Shown here: one piece after another, positions 35,341 to 48,124 of the stretch
Layout: each line of letters begins with the position of its first letter
Numbering within the stretch: the first letter of the stretch is position 1
Source of the DNA: Kryptolebias marmoratus
Lineage: Eukaryota; Chordata; Actinopteri; Cyprinodontiformes; Rivulidae
Direction: 5' to 3'
DNA: 64,000 nucleotides
Assembly: GCF_001649575.2 (NCBI RefSeq)
Contig: NC_051449.1
Coordinates: forward strand, 17,821,642-17,885,641
Made by a program: the position numbers and the translations under genes
The notes under the pieces: generated by a model
The model's database searches: none
Seen by the model: only the letters and a program-made list of their open reading frames with translations
What the model was told of the DNA's origin: nothing

Positions 35341-37839
35341 GCTCCTGCGCGGCCTCGTTACTTCACACATTCCCTTTATCGCATTACCGACTAAACACTT
35401 AAACACTGGCTTTTTTTTCACCACTGACACAGCTCACCTTGAAGGGTTAAAGCCTCAAGCTATGAACCAGTTCCAGCGCCAACTGGTGCCTTATTTTACA
35501 GCACCGACATACATTCTCGGGGTTACGCATGCTCCAACCTAGATTTCCGGGGTTACAAAACAAATCCACGTTTATATTAAGCTGAAGCGAGAGCAGATGA
35601 ATTCTGAGAGGCTCGCAGATTCCCAGACATGAAAAATTGGCATTCTCATGTATTTCGGAGATCAACGCTTTAAATTCCGACACCTGCTTTGCTGATTTGC
35701 TCGACATTACCCCGAGATGAAACACGGGCTATAAAGAGAGCGGGGAGATTGAAAGTAAAGAAGCAAAAGGCACGTTACGTCTCCTTTGAATTCCATTTTT
35801 AATAGACTCCACTGTTGGCCCTTTTTTCTTCTTGCTCTTTTACCCACGTATAGCCTTGTTCCTTAAAGTCATCCCCGCCTATTACTTCCTCTGTGTGAGT
35901 CTGCACCCACTCAGCACAGAGACACATTTAAGAGCGGCCTCCGTGGAGGGTTGCAGTGAAATGGTGTTTAATTCTTTTACTCTTTTGCAATGTACAGTTC
36001 ATGTTTTACCCCGTGTAAACCCTGAACGCCCCCCGAGCTGACTCTTCGGATTCCCAGTTACAGCTTTGCCTCTCGTTCTCTCTTCCGTCTTTCAGCAGCT
36101 CACTTAAAGCGTTGAGGTCAGGCGTGGAAAAATCAGTGATCTCTTAGTCCTTCTTTTGCTCTCATTTGCCTTAACTGAAGCTAACGTTGTCCTTGTCTGC
36201 CAGCTGGAAGTTATTAACCTTTTCTTACTTTCAACTCTCCCTCTTATTTCCTTCCTCTCCGCTCTCTTTATCTATACATCATTAGCGCTGCTTTTACTTT
36301 AACATACGACCCCACACTGTGCCTCCTATGTCCGGCACCGTAATCGTCCTCTCTTCTACCTTGTTATCCACACAGTTTCCACCCCTCCCTGCCTTACCTC
36401 CCTCCCCCCACCTCCCTGCGCCGTAGTTTCTCACTAATTGCCGTCTCACCCCTGCTGCGCTCGGACCCAGAGGCTAAATGATTTCTACAGGAAGAGTGGA
36501 AGCACATGAAAACACAAAGTGACTTCCTTTTTTTTATCATTATTGATGAGTTGCTTGTCTGAAGATGTGTGTGTTTACTGTTAGCTTGGCTCTACTGTTG
36601 GCACAATCACACAATCTATTCTCTCTTTTTTTTTTTTTGCTTTCAAAGAGCTCTCTCTTTCCTTCAGTTTCGTAAGCTTTCATCTGTGTAGTGTTATTTT
36701 TAACTTTGAAGCCGTATTTACAAGGTTTCCGTGTTTTCTGATAGCTTCGTGTTCTGACGCTGTTTATTCAGTTTTGACACAAATATGTACTTAGAATCGA
36801 CAAATGGTTAGTCGTTTTGTACAACTTCTTGGCGAACAAGTGAAGCTCAGAAGTTTGCAGCAGAAATTCTTTCACTTTCAGGTAGTGTAAGTAATCTCTG
36901 CACAAGCTAAAGTATCAATATCCAAAAAAAGCACTTCTTTACAAGCTAAAGTGCTGCTTTAAAATACTTAATGACATTCCAAGGAAAACATAGTTAAAGT
37001 ATCGCATTAAAAGCAGTAGTTCAATTTGATTTGACATCTTTACATGATTAGTAGGGGAGCATCACTGTGTAGCCTGCTTATTATTTATGCAGCTCATGAA
37101 GGTAAAGCTAATCTGACCTGCTTTAATCACGGTTTTAAACGCCAGAAGAGTCTGAGGAGATGAAAGATAAATAATTAAAGGAAACGGAAGGAAAAAAAAA
37201 CATGTTCAGATTCACACTGCATTGTGTTTCATTAGCTTACTATTAGGTGTTGTGAACAGCAAATTTCTGTTTCAAATTTAAACAGAAACTCAAGAGTCTT
37301 TTTTTATGTAAAAATAGAACAATGTTTTTGTATCCTACCTAACCAACTTCATTTTAATATAAAATCATCTTTATGCCAGAAATATAGACATACAAGCTGA
37401 GAAACTGACAAAAAAGACACAAAAAACAAGTTAGTAAGATACAAAGAACAATATTCAAAAAGATTCTACCATGAGCAGATTAACTGCTAGCTGGTGAGGG
37501 CTTCACAGTTGGAAGTACAAAAAAAAAATGAAATGAGAAATCTTAACTTTTCTAGGAAACAAGAGGGGGTTGTGACTCTTGACTTTTTTCAAACTTTATC
37601 ACTAATTAATGACTAAAAAAGAAGAATCTCAATGCAAAATTGTAACTGACTTACATATTGTGGAAAGATTCATTGTTTCTGGAGAAGTCTCAGTGTTTAA
37701 AAGCTAGTAAAACATAAAGCCCTTAAAAGAATGCATCTTTTATGCCATAGTTTTGAACTAAGATCATCTTATGTTGTGAAATCTTGTAGCTATTTTGGTT
37801 AGACTTTGAAACTAACATACACAATCTCATGCAATACTG

Positions 37840-38715
37840 CAATATCTTGCGGGATCTAGTGTAATCTGCTTAGAGTATGTGTCCAACACAACAAATTTCA
37901 TAAATATCTTTATATAATACTGACTGAGTTATACTAATTAATGTTGATTAGCTATTGTGGCCAATTTAAATTAGGTTGACTCCAAAAGTTAATTTAGATG
38001 TACAGCCAAAAATTATTTTTCTTGAAACCCATTCAGGAGTTTTTGGAATATTTTACAAACAGAATTGACACCAACAGTTATTTCCAACATTTTAAGCAAA
38101 AACATCATGCATTGTGTTGTACTCAAAGTGTGGGTTAAGGACAATGCTCAGCTACCAACACACCAAAGTTGAGCTCAATATCTTGGAAGTTGACTGAGTT
38201 ACAGACACTTTTGTGTGGCTTTAGTTTATTTGGGTGTAGTGGCCATTTTAAATTAGCTCCATTAGTTAATAAACTGTAAATGTGAAGCTGATGATAACTT
38301 TCTAAGAGTTTCAAAAAAATCCTTCCAGCGGTTCATGACACATTTTGTTAACAGACAATGTTAACTCTGACAGGTAGTGCCAAAATTTTAATGAAATACG
38401 TCACACAATGTATTACACTCAAAATATGAGTTGGGACGATGCTAACCTACCACCACACCAAAGTTTAGCTCAAAATCTGTAAAACTGGCTGAGTTCTATG
38501 CACTTTTGTGTTTTTTGAAGTCAGTTATCTGTGATGTTGAATAGGGAACAAGGTAATCAATTGTAGGTGTACATCCGAAGATTACTTTTTGAAATTACCA
38601 GTTAAATCCAACCAATGGTTCAAGAGGTATTTTGTAGCTGTACAAAACAAACAAACAAACAAACACATACACAAACAAAACCATTATCGTTCTGCCTATG
38701 GCTTCAGCAGTAGGC
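37840..38715 (+). repeat. Interspersed repeat family A, three tandem units
   Basis: Three diverged units at about 37840-38080, 38080-38385 and 38385-38715. Each carries the CTGAGTT(A/C)TA, the GGCCATTTTAAATTAG-like block, the TACAGCCAAAAATTA/TACATCCGAAGATTA-like block and the TTTTG(T)(A/T)AACAGA end; the last ends CTATGGCTTCAGCAGTAGG. An AAAC tract at 38645-38675 lies near its end. Confidence 0.75.
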
Positions 38716-41700
38716 AACAGGGTTTTATTTTTTTATTTTTTGGATTCACTTTTGGATGCATGTGAGTCAGAACTACACAAAAACTGTCATCCACCTATTA
38801 TCAATACAGACATTTGGGCTCAAGAATAACTTTCATCCTGAAATGCAACGTAAAACTGTAATTTGCCAGACTGAAAGCTTTATAAAACATAATTATATAA
38901 AATTTGACTCTTCCTTAAATGTTTCAAGATGATTTATGGTGAAGTAATTTTGATATTTTTCCTTTTCAACTCAGGGAAGCTTTTTGAGATAAGAGATATT
39001 AGACATTATATTACATCAGAGTATAAATAGATGTTTCCTTTTTTCTAAGAAATGTAAGAAGTGCACACTTAATTCAAAATCATATCTACAACACAGAACA
39101 TTTCTTTTTTAATCCATTTACACAAATTTTAAATTATGGTCTGATTTGTGGCAATGAATTGCTCCTATGTAGAGGTGCAAAGCATCTATTTGCATCAGCA
39201 GCTATATGTAAGCCAATAATAGTTGTTGCATCGAATTTTGACTGAATGTGTTTTGCGTAACCACAGCTCTGAGTTGCACATTGTGTCATAAAAGTGACAA
39301 AGGATGTACAAATGTACCTACTCATTTTCTACCAATGACTAGGAGCTAAATACAAAAGGGTTTAGCTGGAGTAAGAAAAAAAAACAAAAAACGCATAAAC
39401 CATCTTCCTGTGACAACTTCCTTCTCCTCCTTGCATCACATTGACAATTTCCTACAAGTGTTTTTGCAACAACACGCTTGTGCAGGTCGTACCCAGAGGG
39501 GCTGCGCAGAGGCGCAGGAGTTATCAATAACACACTGGCCGGTAACCGGGTTGGATAGAGTATTTTAGACAACCTCAGGCAGGATGAATCGTAACTGTAT
39601 TTTGAAGGGCAGTTTCTGGGATTCAGTGTTGACGAATGCTGCATGGTTGGTTTTATTATGCATCAAATGTTAATATTAGCTTGTTTTGTATTGATTTCTG
39701 TACATTAAATATTCATACTGTGTGCTATCCGTGGTATACAGACATCAATCTTAACTATATAGTCCTTATTACACTCTGAATTTTAAATGCACATTATGAT
39801 GTTAATGATATGCTAATGATGAAGATCACCCAGGTCCGTTTCCTCTTGCGCTACATGAGTTAGATAGAAATGCACATTAGCCAACGTGGTGCTAGGTAAC
39901 TCAAACATTGAAGCTGTTACGAAGGTGTTCATGATGGAATTTCATAACAAAGAGGAAGAAATCGCTTCGCTCGTGTCACGTTTTCTCACAACACGAGGTG
40001 TTAGGGAGTTTGCATTTCAAGAGAAGAGTAAGAGGAGAAGAAAAGCTAATCAGAAAGGGGTGTTTTTCTTCTCCTTATAATCCCTGCTCAGCTGAGGCGC
40101 CTTTTCTCCTCGAAAAAAAGGGAAAATATTCTGTGTTTATTTCACTCAGCCTCTGCAATCACTTGAAACCCCATTACAGACCATGTGACAGCATCAATTA
40201 AATTCACAATTATCATGGGGGAGCGACGCTTCAGTGTGAGAAAATATAGCAACATAGCTTCATGTATGTGTGTGTGGCTCTGTCCTTGTGTGTGTGCGTG
40301 AGTACGAGATACAGAGAGAAAACTCAGTCACACGATTCACTTCTAAAAAAAAATTGAAATTTTTTGCTCTTTTTTTGGCAATTCTTGTGATCCTAAACAA
40401 CTCTGTATAAAGAAAAACTTAGATCCTTGACAGAATAAAAGCATTTCAAGGTGCGCCTCCAACAACAGCAGACAGGCAGCGGCTGGTGTACTCACGACTT
40501 CTTTTAGCATGTTTTCTGTTTCTAAAATGTTTTGCAGCAGAGCAATTGCTCATGAACATCCACTGGAAACTACGCCGCGTGCCGTTTCACAAATTTGACC
40601 CATAATTCATTATCAGTTTAAGACAAAGAGCATTTGTCTCCCACTGACATCACAGATAAGAGCCTTGGCTCTTGTTTCCAGCTTTAGTAGAGATTTATTC
40701 CTTCTGAAAAACAAACAATGACGCAAAGGCAGACTATTAAAGACAGCCATCAGCATCGAAACTATAAAAAAAATGAACACCGTTTGCGTGTAAAAGATTG
40801 CATAGCTGGCTGTAGGGGGGAAAGAAATGCGTTATAAGTCAGAGGCTACAGTGTTTGCCATTGACTGAGCTGGATCTGGCAAATGGAGCTACTCTGCCTT
40901 GAACAGCCCAGTCGTGTCCCTCCCACCTACCAGCACCACCATAACTCTCTCTATTAAAGCATCCGACAGAGGAAAAAACAAGGCAGCGTGTTCGCATTGA
41001 TCTCTCTACCTATAGCGCCTACACTAGAGCCAAGAAGATTAAATATTCATAAGCGTATTAGGATCTATAAGAGCATTATTCATGTGTGCTGTCACTGTGT
41101 AATACAGTGGGGTACTAATCATACACATCTCTGACTGAGAACACACACAAAATACACAGTCACAACAGTGCTCTGGGTGTACTCCAAGTGTCAACACTAT
41201 CATACGGATGAGTGTGTGTGTGTAGCCTGGCTTTGTTCCCTTCTTGAGTACCATACAATGTGCTGGCATGAATACCTGCTTGACACAGCAGATTGGCACT
41301 AATGGCTTTACACGCAACGCCATCTGTAAGCTGGACTGCTGCCTCTCGCATCTTCTCCGGGCCCAGCGACAATGCTTCACAGCACTCCGCTCAGACCTTC
41401 ATCCGTCACAGTGCAAAAGGCAAAAGAAGCCAAATTAAATGTTAGCTAAACAGCAGGGAGGCTGCACAGAAATCAGGTGAGGCTCTGCCCATCTGCTTAT
41501 TAAGGCCTAAAAAAAAACACAAAGCAATTTGTGCCTTCTTTGTCTATCAAGTGCGAAACACTCCCCACTGAGCTGAAGTTCATAAACACCAGCTCAACTT
41601 CAGGCACTTACACACACCAACTTCTCTCTCTGCGGTTTCCAGCAGCCTGCAGCAGTCACACAGGGATCATTACTATTCATTTGCTCAGCAAACTGGCCAC

Positions 41701-42570
41701 ACAGGCTTATAAATTAGCTCATCTACCCCAGCTGGGTTCTGAGACAGTTGGCGCATGCCAGGGACTGAGAGCGCAGGCATTAAAGCGCCAGGCTTCGAGA
41801 CACCTTCTGTCCAGTTGACGTGACCTCCTCCGCACTCGTAACTCTTTTAAATGAGGAGGAAGTGTGTGCTGGGGACCGGGGGGGTGAGGCACGCCTGGTC
41901 AATGAGTGTAATAAATCGCAAAGCACAGGGCTGTAGGACCACAGCCCTGCACGTGTTGTATTGAGAAAGAACGCAGTGATAAATGCTGTCAAACTGAGTG
42001 TAAATCAGTCTGGGAAAAAAATATCATAAGTAAGGCCATGCGGACCAAGAGGAAGGTGATCCGACAGGTCTGACCTACAGGGAGATGAGGGAACACTCAG
42101 GACTGCTCTGGCTGTCTGCCTTGGGGAGAGGATCAATGGTGGAAGAAAAAGGTAAAGCTATTAATTCGACAGGATGTGTCAATTCCCATTGGTGAGTGCA
42201 GATTGGTAGTGATCATGACTGGCCTCTTGGGCAGACGGGATCTGGGGCTTTTGCTGAGCCTCGGTAGACTACTGATTCATTGAAAATTTTACGACTCCCT
42301 GGAAGGCATCACATCACACTGGAGGAATGTAAATCAATTCCAATTGCAGGGTTATAACAATACAGAGAAAACTTGGAGCGTGACCGTGGGGTTAAATTAT
42401 GCTAATCATCTCCTCTATAAGATGTGTAACAGTTGGAGAGCCGAGGTTAAATAAGCCATATAAAGGACCTGCAAAGACTGTCTGAAATGTTCATAAAATA
42501 TTCATAAAAGTGTTCACTGCCTCTGTACTGTAAATAGAGACGAGAAAAAAAGATTGCTGTTTTTCCTTAC

Positions 42571-44100
42571 CCGTCCGATGAGCACAGGTTCAGGCCCTGC
42601 GTATTCTTCTATCACGAAGAACTGGTTCCAGATCCAACTCCTCCGGCTGCGAGAGCGTGACCCCCTCCTCTCCGTGGGGTCACGCGCATCAGCTTCCCCC
42701 TCGGACTCGGCTTCTTCAAACACAAGTCCCTTCCCGTTCTCTGAATCGACAGCTTGCATCTCAGTGTCTTTTGCACCGTGGCTCCATTTGGGAGCAGGGT
42801 GGAGCCTCAGGACATGACTGCTGTTGACAAGTTTGTAGTCTTCATCTGTGAGATACAGAGCTGTGCTGAGTTCTGTTTGAGCAGTGTGAGCTGACTCTGT
42901 TAATGGGTCTCTGTGGGAATCTGCTGCTCTGTTCCCCAGCCTCGCTCCCAGGGGTTGCATTGTCAGCACAGATGGAGGAGAATCATTTGTTTTGGGAAGA
43001 ACATACACTGGTAGGTGTTTTGTCGATGTAAATGGAGGTTCTGTTTGGCCGATCGTTGCTTCTTTCTCAGGACTGAGGCTGACTTCGCTGTGGGGTGCTG
43101 ACAGAAAACGGACAAGGTGTTTGCTCTTGTTATCACCACCATTGGAGCTCTGTATTTCCAAATTATCCTGCCCTTTACCCAAAGCTGGCTTGGCTTCACT
43201 TGGCGGATTATTACGAGCATCGGCGCCCTGGTCCTGATTAAGATCTTGGCTGGTGACTGTGCTTGCATAAGGAAACGCGGTCTGATTATCAAGTCCAATG
43301 TGAGCCTGAGTGGCAGCTATATCTTGTCTTTGCTCTTTCTGAGTCTCTAACTGTCCATGATTAACGTCAATCAAATCTCTTTTCCTGCTACGGCTGCCCT
43401 TGCTTGAAAAGCTGAGGCCTGGAACTCTCTGCATTTGGGAATTGACGATCCTCACTAAGTTTTCTTTTGACAGCAGCTTAAGCACTCCATAACTACCAGT
43501 GAGATTCAGCTTTCGATTTGAATCTAAGCTTAACCCTCTTCCGGGCATACCTGTGGTATGAACACTCAGATCAGGTTTGTTCCTGGATTTAAAGCTTGAT
43601 TTAAACCTGGTTTTATTGGAGTGCAGATCTGACTTGTGGTGGATCGTGAAGGTTTTCTCTAACCTTCCAGAACTGGAAGTCTCAACACCTTTTGTGTTGT
43701 TCTTAACTTTTTTCATGTCCTGATATAGAGGCTTGTTACTGGACAATAGGTATGGAGTCATGTCTTTTTTACTGACAGAGTCAACCTCACGCTTGGGCTT
43801 GAAAGATTGCTTCTCCTTGTTAGATACTGACGAAGGATTATTCTGCACTACTTTGGTGTAAGCCAGTGATCCAGCAGCACTTGCCTGTTCATGACTGATC
43901 AGGTTTCTAAGGGTCACCATAGGCATTGAATTCGAGTCCTCGCCTTTGTCCCATTGGTCTGCAGATCTGCTCTCCCCTAGCTTCACCGAGTGCGACCCGC
44001 CCACTCCTCTCCTGCGTACAATCTTACTGGCAGAGACTCCTCCCAAAAGCCCTTCCCACAGGGACATGATAACCAATAGGACTAAATTTCTTGCAATCAT
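42571..44100 (-). CDS. cdh24: Cadherin-24-like, coding exon A: signal peptide, giant propeptide, start of EC1
   Basis: First coding exon (510 codons) of a type II classical cadherin, a calcium-dependent cell-adhesion protein of the plasma membrane. The ATG at 44098-44100 has A at -3. Residues 1-24 form a signal peptide (hydrophobic LVLLVIM core, cleavage after VSA). Residues 25-487 are an extremely long propeptide: no cysteine, rich in Ser/Lys/Asn/Gln, sequons at N134, N162, N199, N272, N324 and N426, an acidic run at about 461-477, then a furin site RSRR (484-487). The mature protein starts SWIWNQFFVIEEYAGPEPV; the two tryptophans (489, 491) are the type II strand-swap anchors. The exon ends in phase 0 at CGG|GTAAGG, as in other type II genes. 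PEPVLIG and the next exon favour CDH24 over CDH8, 11 and 22 (from memory, not searched). The normal pre-pro region is about 45-55 residues, so this exon is about ten times expanded. The frame stays open 18 codons past the donor. Confidence 0.93.
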
Positions 44101-44405
44101 CTTGTTGTGTAGCGAGACGTTCTAATTTGAGCGAGGTCTGTAATAAGGCAGGTCTTGTTTTCTGGTTGTCTTCATTCTCTCCGGTGTTTTCTTTCACTTC
44201 GCTCCCCTCCTCTCACTCTCCCATGCTGTGCCCTTCACACCAGGCTGGAGGGCAGGTGTCAATCACTCCTTTTCTTCTGTTTTTTTTCTCAGCGCTGTCT
44301 AATATCTCTCTCTATCTCAAAAAGCCTCCCTGAGCTGTTTTTTCCCCACCCCCCAACTCCTCTTGCGAAGCGTCTCATTCAGTTTCCCACGGAGAGTTGA
44401 ACGCC
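44101..44405 (-). other. cdh24: 5'UTR part of cadherin exon A (inferred)
   Basis: The 305 bases upstream of the ATG. On the minus strand a very good acceptor lies at its far end: a pyrimidine-rich run ending TTTTTCTCTCAG (AG at 44406-44407) with a plausible branch-point sequence TTAAT upstream. I therefore infer that a separate non-coding first exon lies further right, the usual arrangement for type II cadherins, and that the exon starts at 44405. A weaker internal acceptor exists at 44138-44139. The leader contains three upstream ATGs, each closing before the main start: 44289-44378 (29 codons plus stop), 44213-44224 (3 codons) and 44122-44175 (17 codons), which could reduce translation. The acceptor is seen in sequence; its use is inferred. 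Confidence 0.6.
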
Positions 44406-47367
44406 CTGAGAGAAAAAGATAAAGATAATTAAGCCAAAACTTTAATCATTGTGTAGCGTTAATTAAAAACAGAGCTGCAAAGACAGGTAGGAGAAGCCAT
44501 AGACAAGCAGGACAGGTCTGTTAACAGGGCAGCAATCAGATTTCAGAAGCACAAAAGGCTTCCATTCATACCCTTGTAATGACATAATTTATTTTCCTTC
44601 CATCTCTAAAATAGACATGCGCAAATTTGTCACCATTCTGTTGTATGAAAAATAGATAAGGTACCACAAGAATATTATGAATGAGGAAAAACAGTGGTGC
44701 AGAGCAAAAGAGAAAAGGGACCAGATAGGACACAAAACCATCTTCAAACCGCTTTGATGCGTGATTAATAAGCTACATTGATACTATCTTTCATTCAGTT
44801 GGTTAAAATGTCAGTTCAGATACGAGCTGTACATGCTGATTGACTTTGTTGCCTACTGAGCCTCAAGCGGAAAAAAAAAAAAAAGGTTACCAGGCTCTCG
44901 TTTATCACACTCACACTTTCAGGATGTCTCTTGTGCACTCAAGACACAAATGAAAACCCAACTCCAAATCAAAATGTCAGATATCAGTCAGTTTGCTTGT
45001 CTTCAAATAAGCGTAGACACCCTTCAGTGATGTTTCAATAAAGCCAGCCCACACAGCTGACAAGTCAATAAAGTGACTATTTGCCAGAATGCATTAACAT
45101 AACAATCCTTTCATTGCTATTATGTGTGCAGAGACAAGATAGATATTTGTCATTTAGAAAACTTAAGTTGTCAGTGATTTGGCTAAACACTTTGATATTA
45201 TTGAACCAAACAAAGTCAGAGAGTCTGAAAGGAAATTACATATTTGGATTTATAATATCCTTTTCATCTATTTTGACTAACTAAAAATGTGCTGGTGTAC
45301 TTCTCTGCAGAGACAGTCTTCCAACAGCACACATTTCTAACTATTTTACTGTATTTGGGAGGTGCGGGGGCTGTAAACTTTGGACAGTGAGGCGCAGATT
45401 TGCAAAAGGAGTTAATAATTTTCTATATCCGTTTAATTCTCAATGCCCTCTGGAAGTGTTTGAGTTGGCATATAATAAATGCTATTTGTGTTGTGAATAT
45501 GACACTGATAGCAGATAGTGGGGGCAAAAGATGTGCAAAAAAAATGGACCAAAAACCAAATGCTTCCCTGTTTCTTGTGAGTTCTACATCTGCAGACACC
45601 AGCCAACAACAACACTATGGCTGTCAGGACTAAAAAAGCACTAAACATTTAAACCTTCAACCCCTCTCAGCGAGGACCAGACTTGATGGTTTTAAAGTGT
45701 CTCTCCAAATGTTCCTTTCTTGTTGACTAAAGTAGCACACTTTGTAAAACAGGAGTTATTGTTTATGTAGTGAAGCTTGAGTGTTATGAATTGCACAGTG
45801 CCAGTTTCGGTTTATCCCGAGCAGTGTTGTGTGCTCTGTCTGGGTGTATGACACTTGCTCCTTTCGGCGCTGCAGACAGCAGACTCTGTCAGCACATTCA
45901 CTGGGGCATGACTGAAGCTGGGAGGTTCCTCCTGGAATACCTTTCACCCGTTCTCATCCTCTCCTCAGTGGCCGTAGCCTCATCACTTTTAGCCTCCCTT
46001 TCTCTAAGCAGCCTCTTCTGACGAATCTTTCCCCACCTCTCCCACTCACCACCTGTCTCTTTCCACTGTATTTATTTTTGTAAATCTCCCTCTATCCCCT
46101 TTCTTTAGCTTGCTTTTGTTTTAGCATCCTGCCTACAACGCTGCTCGATTCTAACCTCTCCCCCCCCCCTCTCATCTGTGTCAATCACTGGCCTGTCACC
46201 CCGTCCCTCACCCTCTGTGCACTCACACTTCAATCAATCAGCCAGTCTCCTTCCTCGGCCTTGCAACATTGGAACTGACAGGTGTCTGGTCGGCAACCAT
46301 CTTGACGACAGGCAACAGCACTATAATTGTCCTTATAAATCGAGTCATCAGATGATAAAAAAATGTAGCGAGCAGGATACATCCAGTAGTTACATGAGAT
46401 TGGGTGAAACGCGTTGTGGAGATTTTACGGAATAAGTTATATAGGAGAAACGTGACAGAGGCCATTACAGACAGTGTGAGGCTACGATTGGCTGAGTGTT
46501 ATCTCAAATGTACAGCATGAGCAGCCGATCAGGGGAAATTCAATGACAGAACTCGTCTCTCTCTCCTTCCCAGAGGAACTTATCAGCTGGGAGTTTGATG
46601 GCCAGGCAATCATTGCCACGGGCACCTTGTTAACAAGCCTGGGGCAGGTGGTCGGATGCATGGCTGAATATCAACACGGCACCGAGCACAAATTTAAAAC
46701 ATTTTCCCCGTGGAAGGTTCTGACAATGTGAACTTTTCTTTTAAAAGGAGCCAAGTAGGAATAAAAGCACTTTTATTCTCGGAATCTGTAATCTTTCACA
46801 CCAGTTTTTGAGAGAAATTCTACCCAGACTACGAGGGAGACAGCTTCGAGACGTATTGATTCGTGTCACAGCCTTTCAGATTGTGCTGGGCACCTTTAGG
46901 GAGGACTATGGTTATGCCATTATCCAGAGTGTGCAGCGTAAGTGAGCATAATTGGGTGCTGCAGTACGAGGCAGAAAGAGAGCTCATATTTTCTCATTAG
47001 ACTTTTACAGTCTAATATGGAACAACTGTTGTTTTCATTCTTGTGGAACCAACAAGAATGAGGGCAGCACCTTTAGCTTTACATTTTACGAATGAATAAA
47101 TGAGGATAATAGGGTGAGGCAGTTGGTAGCAAAAGCTTTACAAAAAATACTTTGTGTAATTATTTTTTCAGAGTTTGAACAAACTCCAAAATGTAAGGTC
47201 ACGCTGGATACATTTTGCCTTATTAGGTCTTCAAGCAGGGTAAATGCAACCTTGGATGAAAACCAATAAATAGCATATTACTTTCTGTCATTATTTATTT
47301 AACAAATACATACCAAAAAGGCAGCAGCACTTTATAATAAAACAAAGCAAACCAAATGATACAGCTT

Positions 47368-48124
47368 GTACAACCCTCTTTAATAGCAAGAATTGACTCT
47401 ATCAATCTCTCACATGGTTGTAGAGGAATTTCGTCCCACTCTCCTTCACAAAATTACAGTCATTCTTCAGTGCACAGCTCTAATGCCACAGCTTTTCAAC
47501 TGAGTTTAGGTCTGAACACTGATTGGGACGTGACAACTTCTTGACTTCTTCATTTTGTTTTTGATAATTTGATGCTGGGCATGTATGACCCGGTTTGGTC
47601 TAAGATTCAGCTGATGAGTAGAAGGTCTCACGTTTTGACTGCAAGATACTCAGACCTTGTGGCTGCAACACAAGCCCAAATCATCACCCTTCCATCACCA
47701 TGCTTGGTCAAATGAGGGTTTTGGCGACCATCTTGAATCTTTAGAACTCATAAATTATCTCTCAGACTGTAGAAGGACAAGGTGTTTGTATTTGCTCTAC
47801 AATGGAATCAGGGCTGATTGGCAGGACCAATTGCTTTTCTGAGCTCACTGCTGACATTTCGAACGCACACCTGAATGCTCAACAAACTGACAAAGCTTCT
47901 GGTTCTCATAGAAGTGCTCACACTTGCTGATGATCAATTCACTGAGTGTAATTGATTACCAGGACACTCCTTCACCATTCTGCTTCAGGTTTTGTTAAAT
48001 AAAGAAAGACACAGTGAAATATGTCATGTCTTCTTTTGAGGATGTATTAAGTCCTGACGACAACCAGATTATGTTTTTTTAACGTTCTGATAGGTGAAAA
48101 CTTAGAACTAAAAGAGGGTGTATT
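47368..48124. mobile_element. Non-autonomous DNA element with ACCCTCTTT ends
   Basis: The left end GTACAACCCTCTTT (47368-47381) and right end AAAGAGGGTGTATT (48111-48124) are inverted repeats of about 10 bp. The interior (TCGTCCCACTCTCCTTCAC, ATGCCACAGCTTTTCAACTG, ACCATGCTTGG) resembles the non-coding strand of a DNA-transposon-derived repeat common in fish, with recognisable but broken text. No intact transposase. Confidence 0.5.

Larger units (their letters stand above)
19184..42570 (-). other. Large intron between exons A and B (23,387 bp)
   Basis: GT at 42569-42570 (GTAAGG) and AG at 19184-19185 on the minus strand. It contains microsatellites (21107-21255, 25015-25088), LINE tails, family A and B repeats, DNA elements, and several non-repetitive motif-rich blocks (around 20110, 23069-23145, 35160-35340). 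I found no second gene on either strand. Stretches 19560-21040, 21460-22480, 23300-25010, 28750-30900, 34100-35080, 36500-37840 and 38720-42500 hold nothing I can name beyond short low-complexity tracts and scattered possible regulatory motifs. Confidence 0.92.

Noticed and set aside
42554..43350. Plus- and minus-strand frames inside exon A
   Set aside because: Other-frame shadows of the cadherin coding exon.
46543..46731. 62-residue + frame after a CTCTCTCCTTCCCAG acceptor-like tract
   Set aside because: No recognisable protein and only a weak donor; not enough to call an exon.
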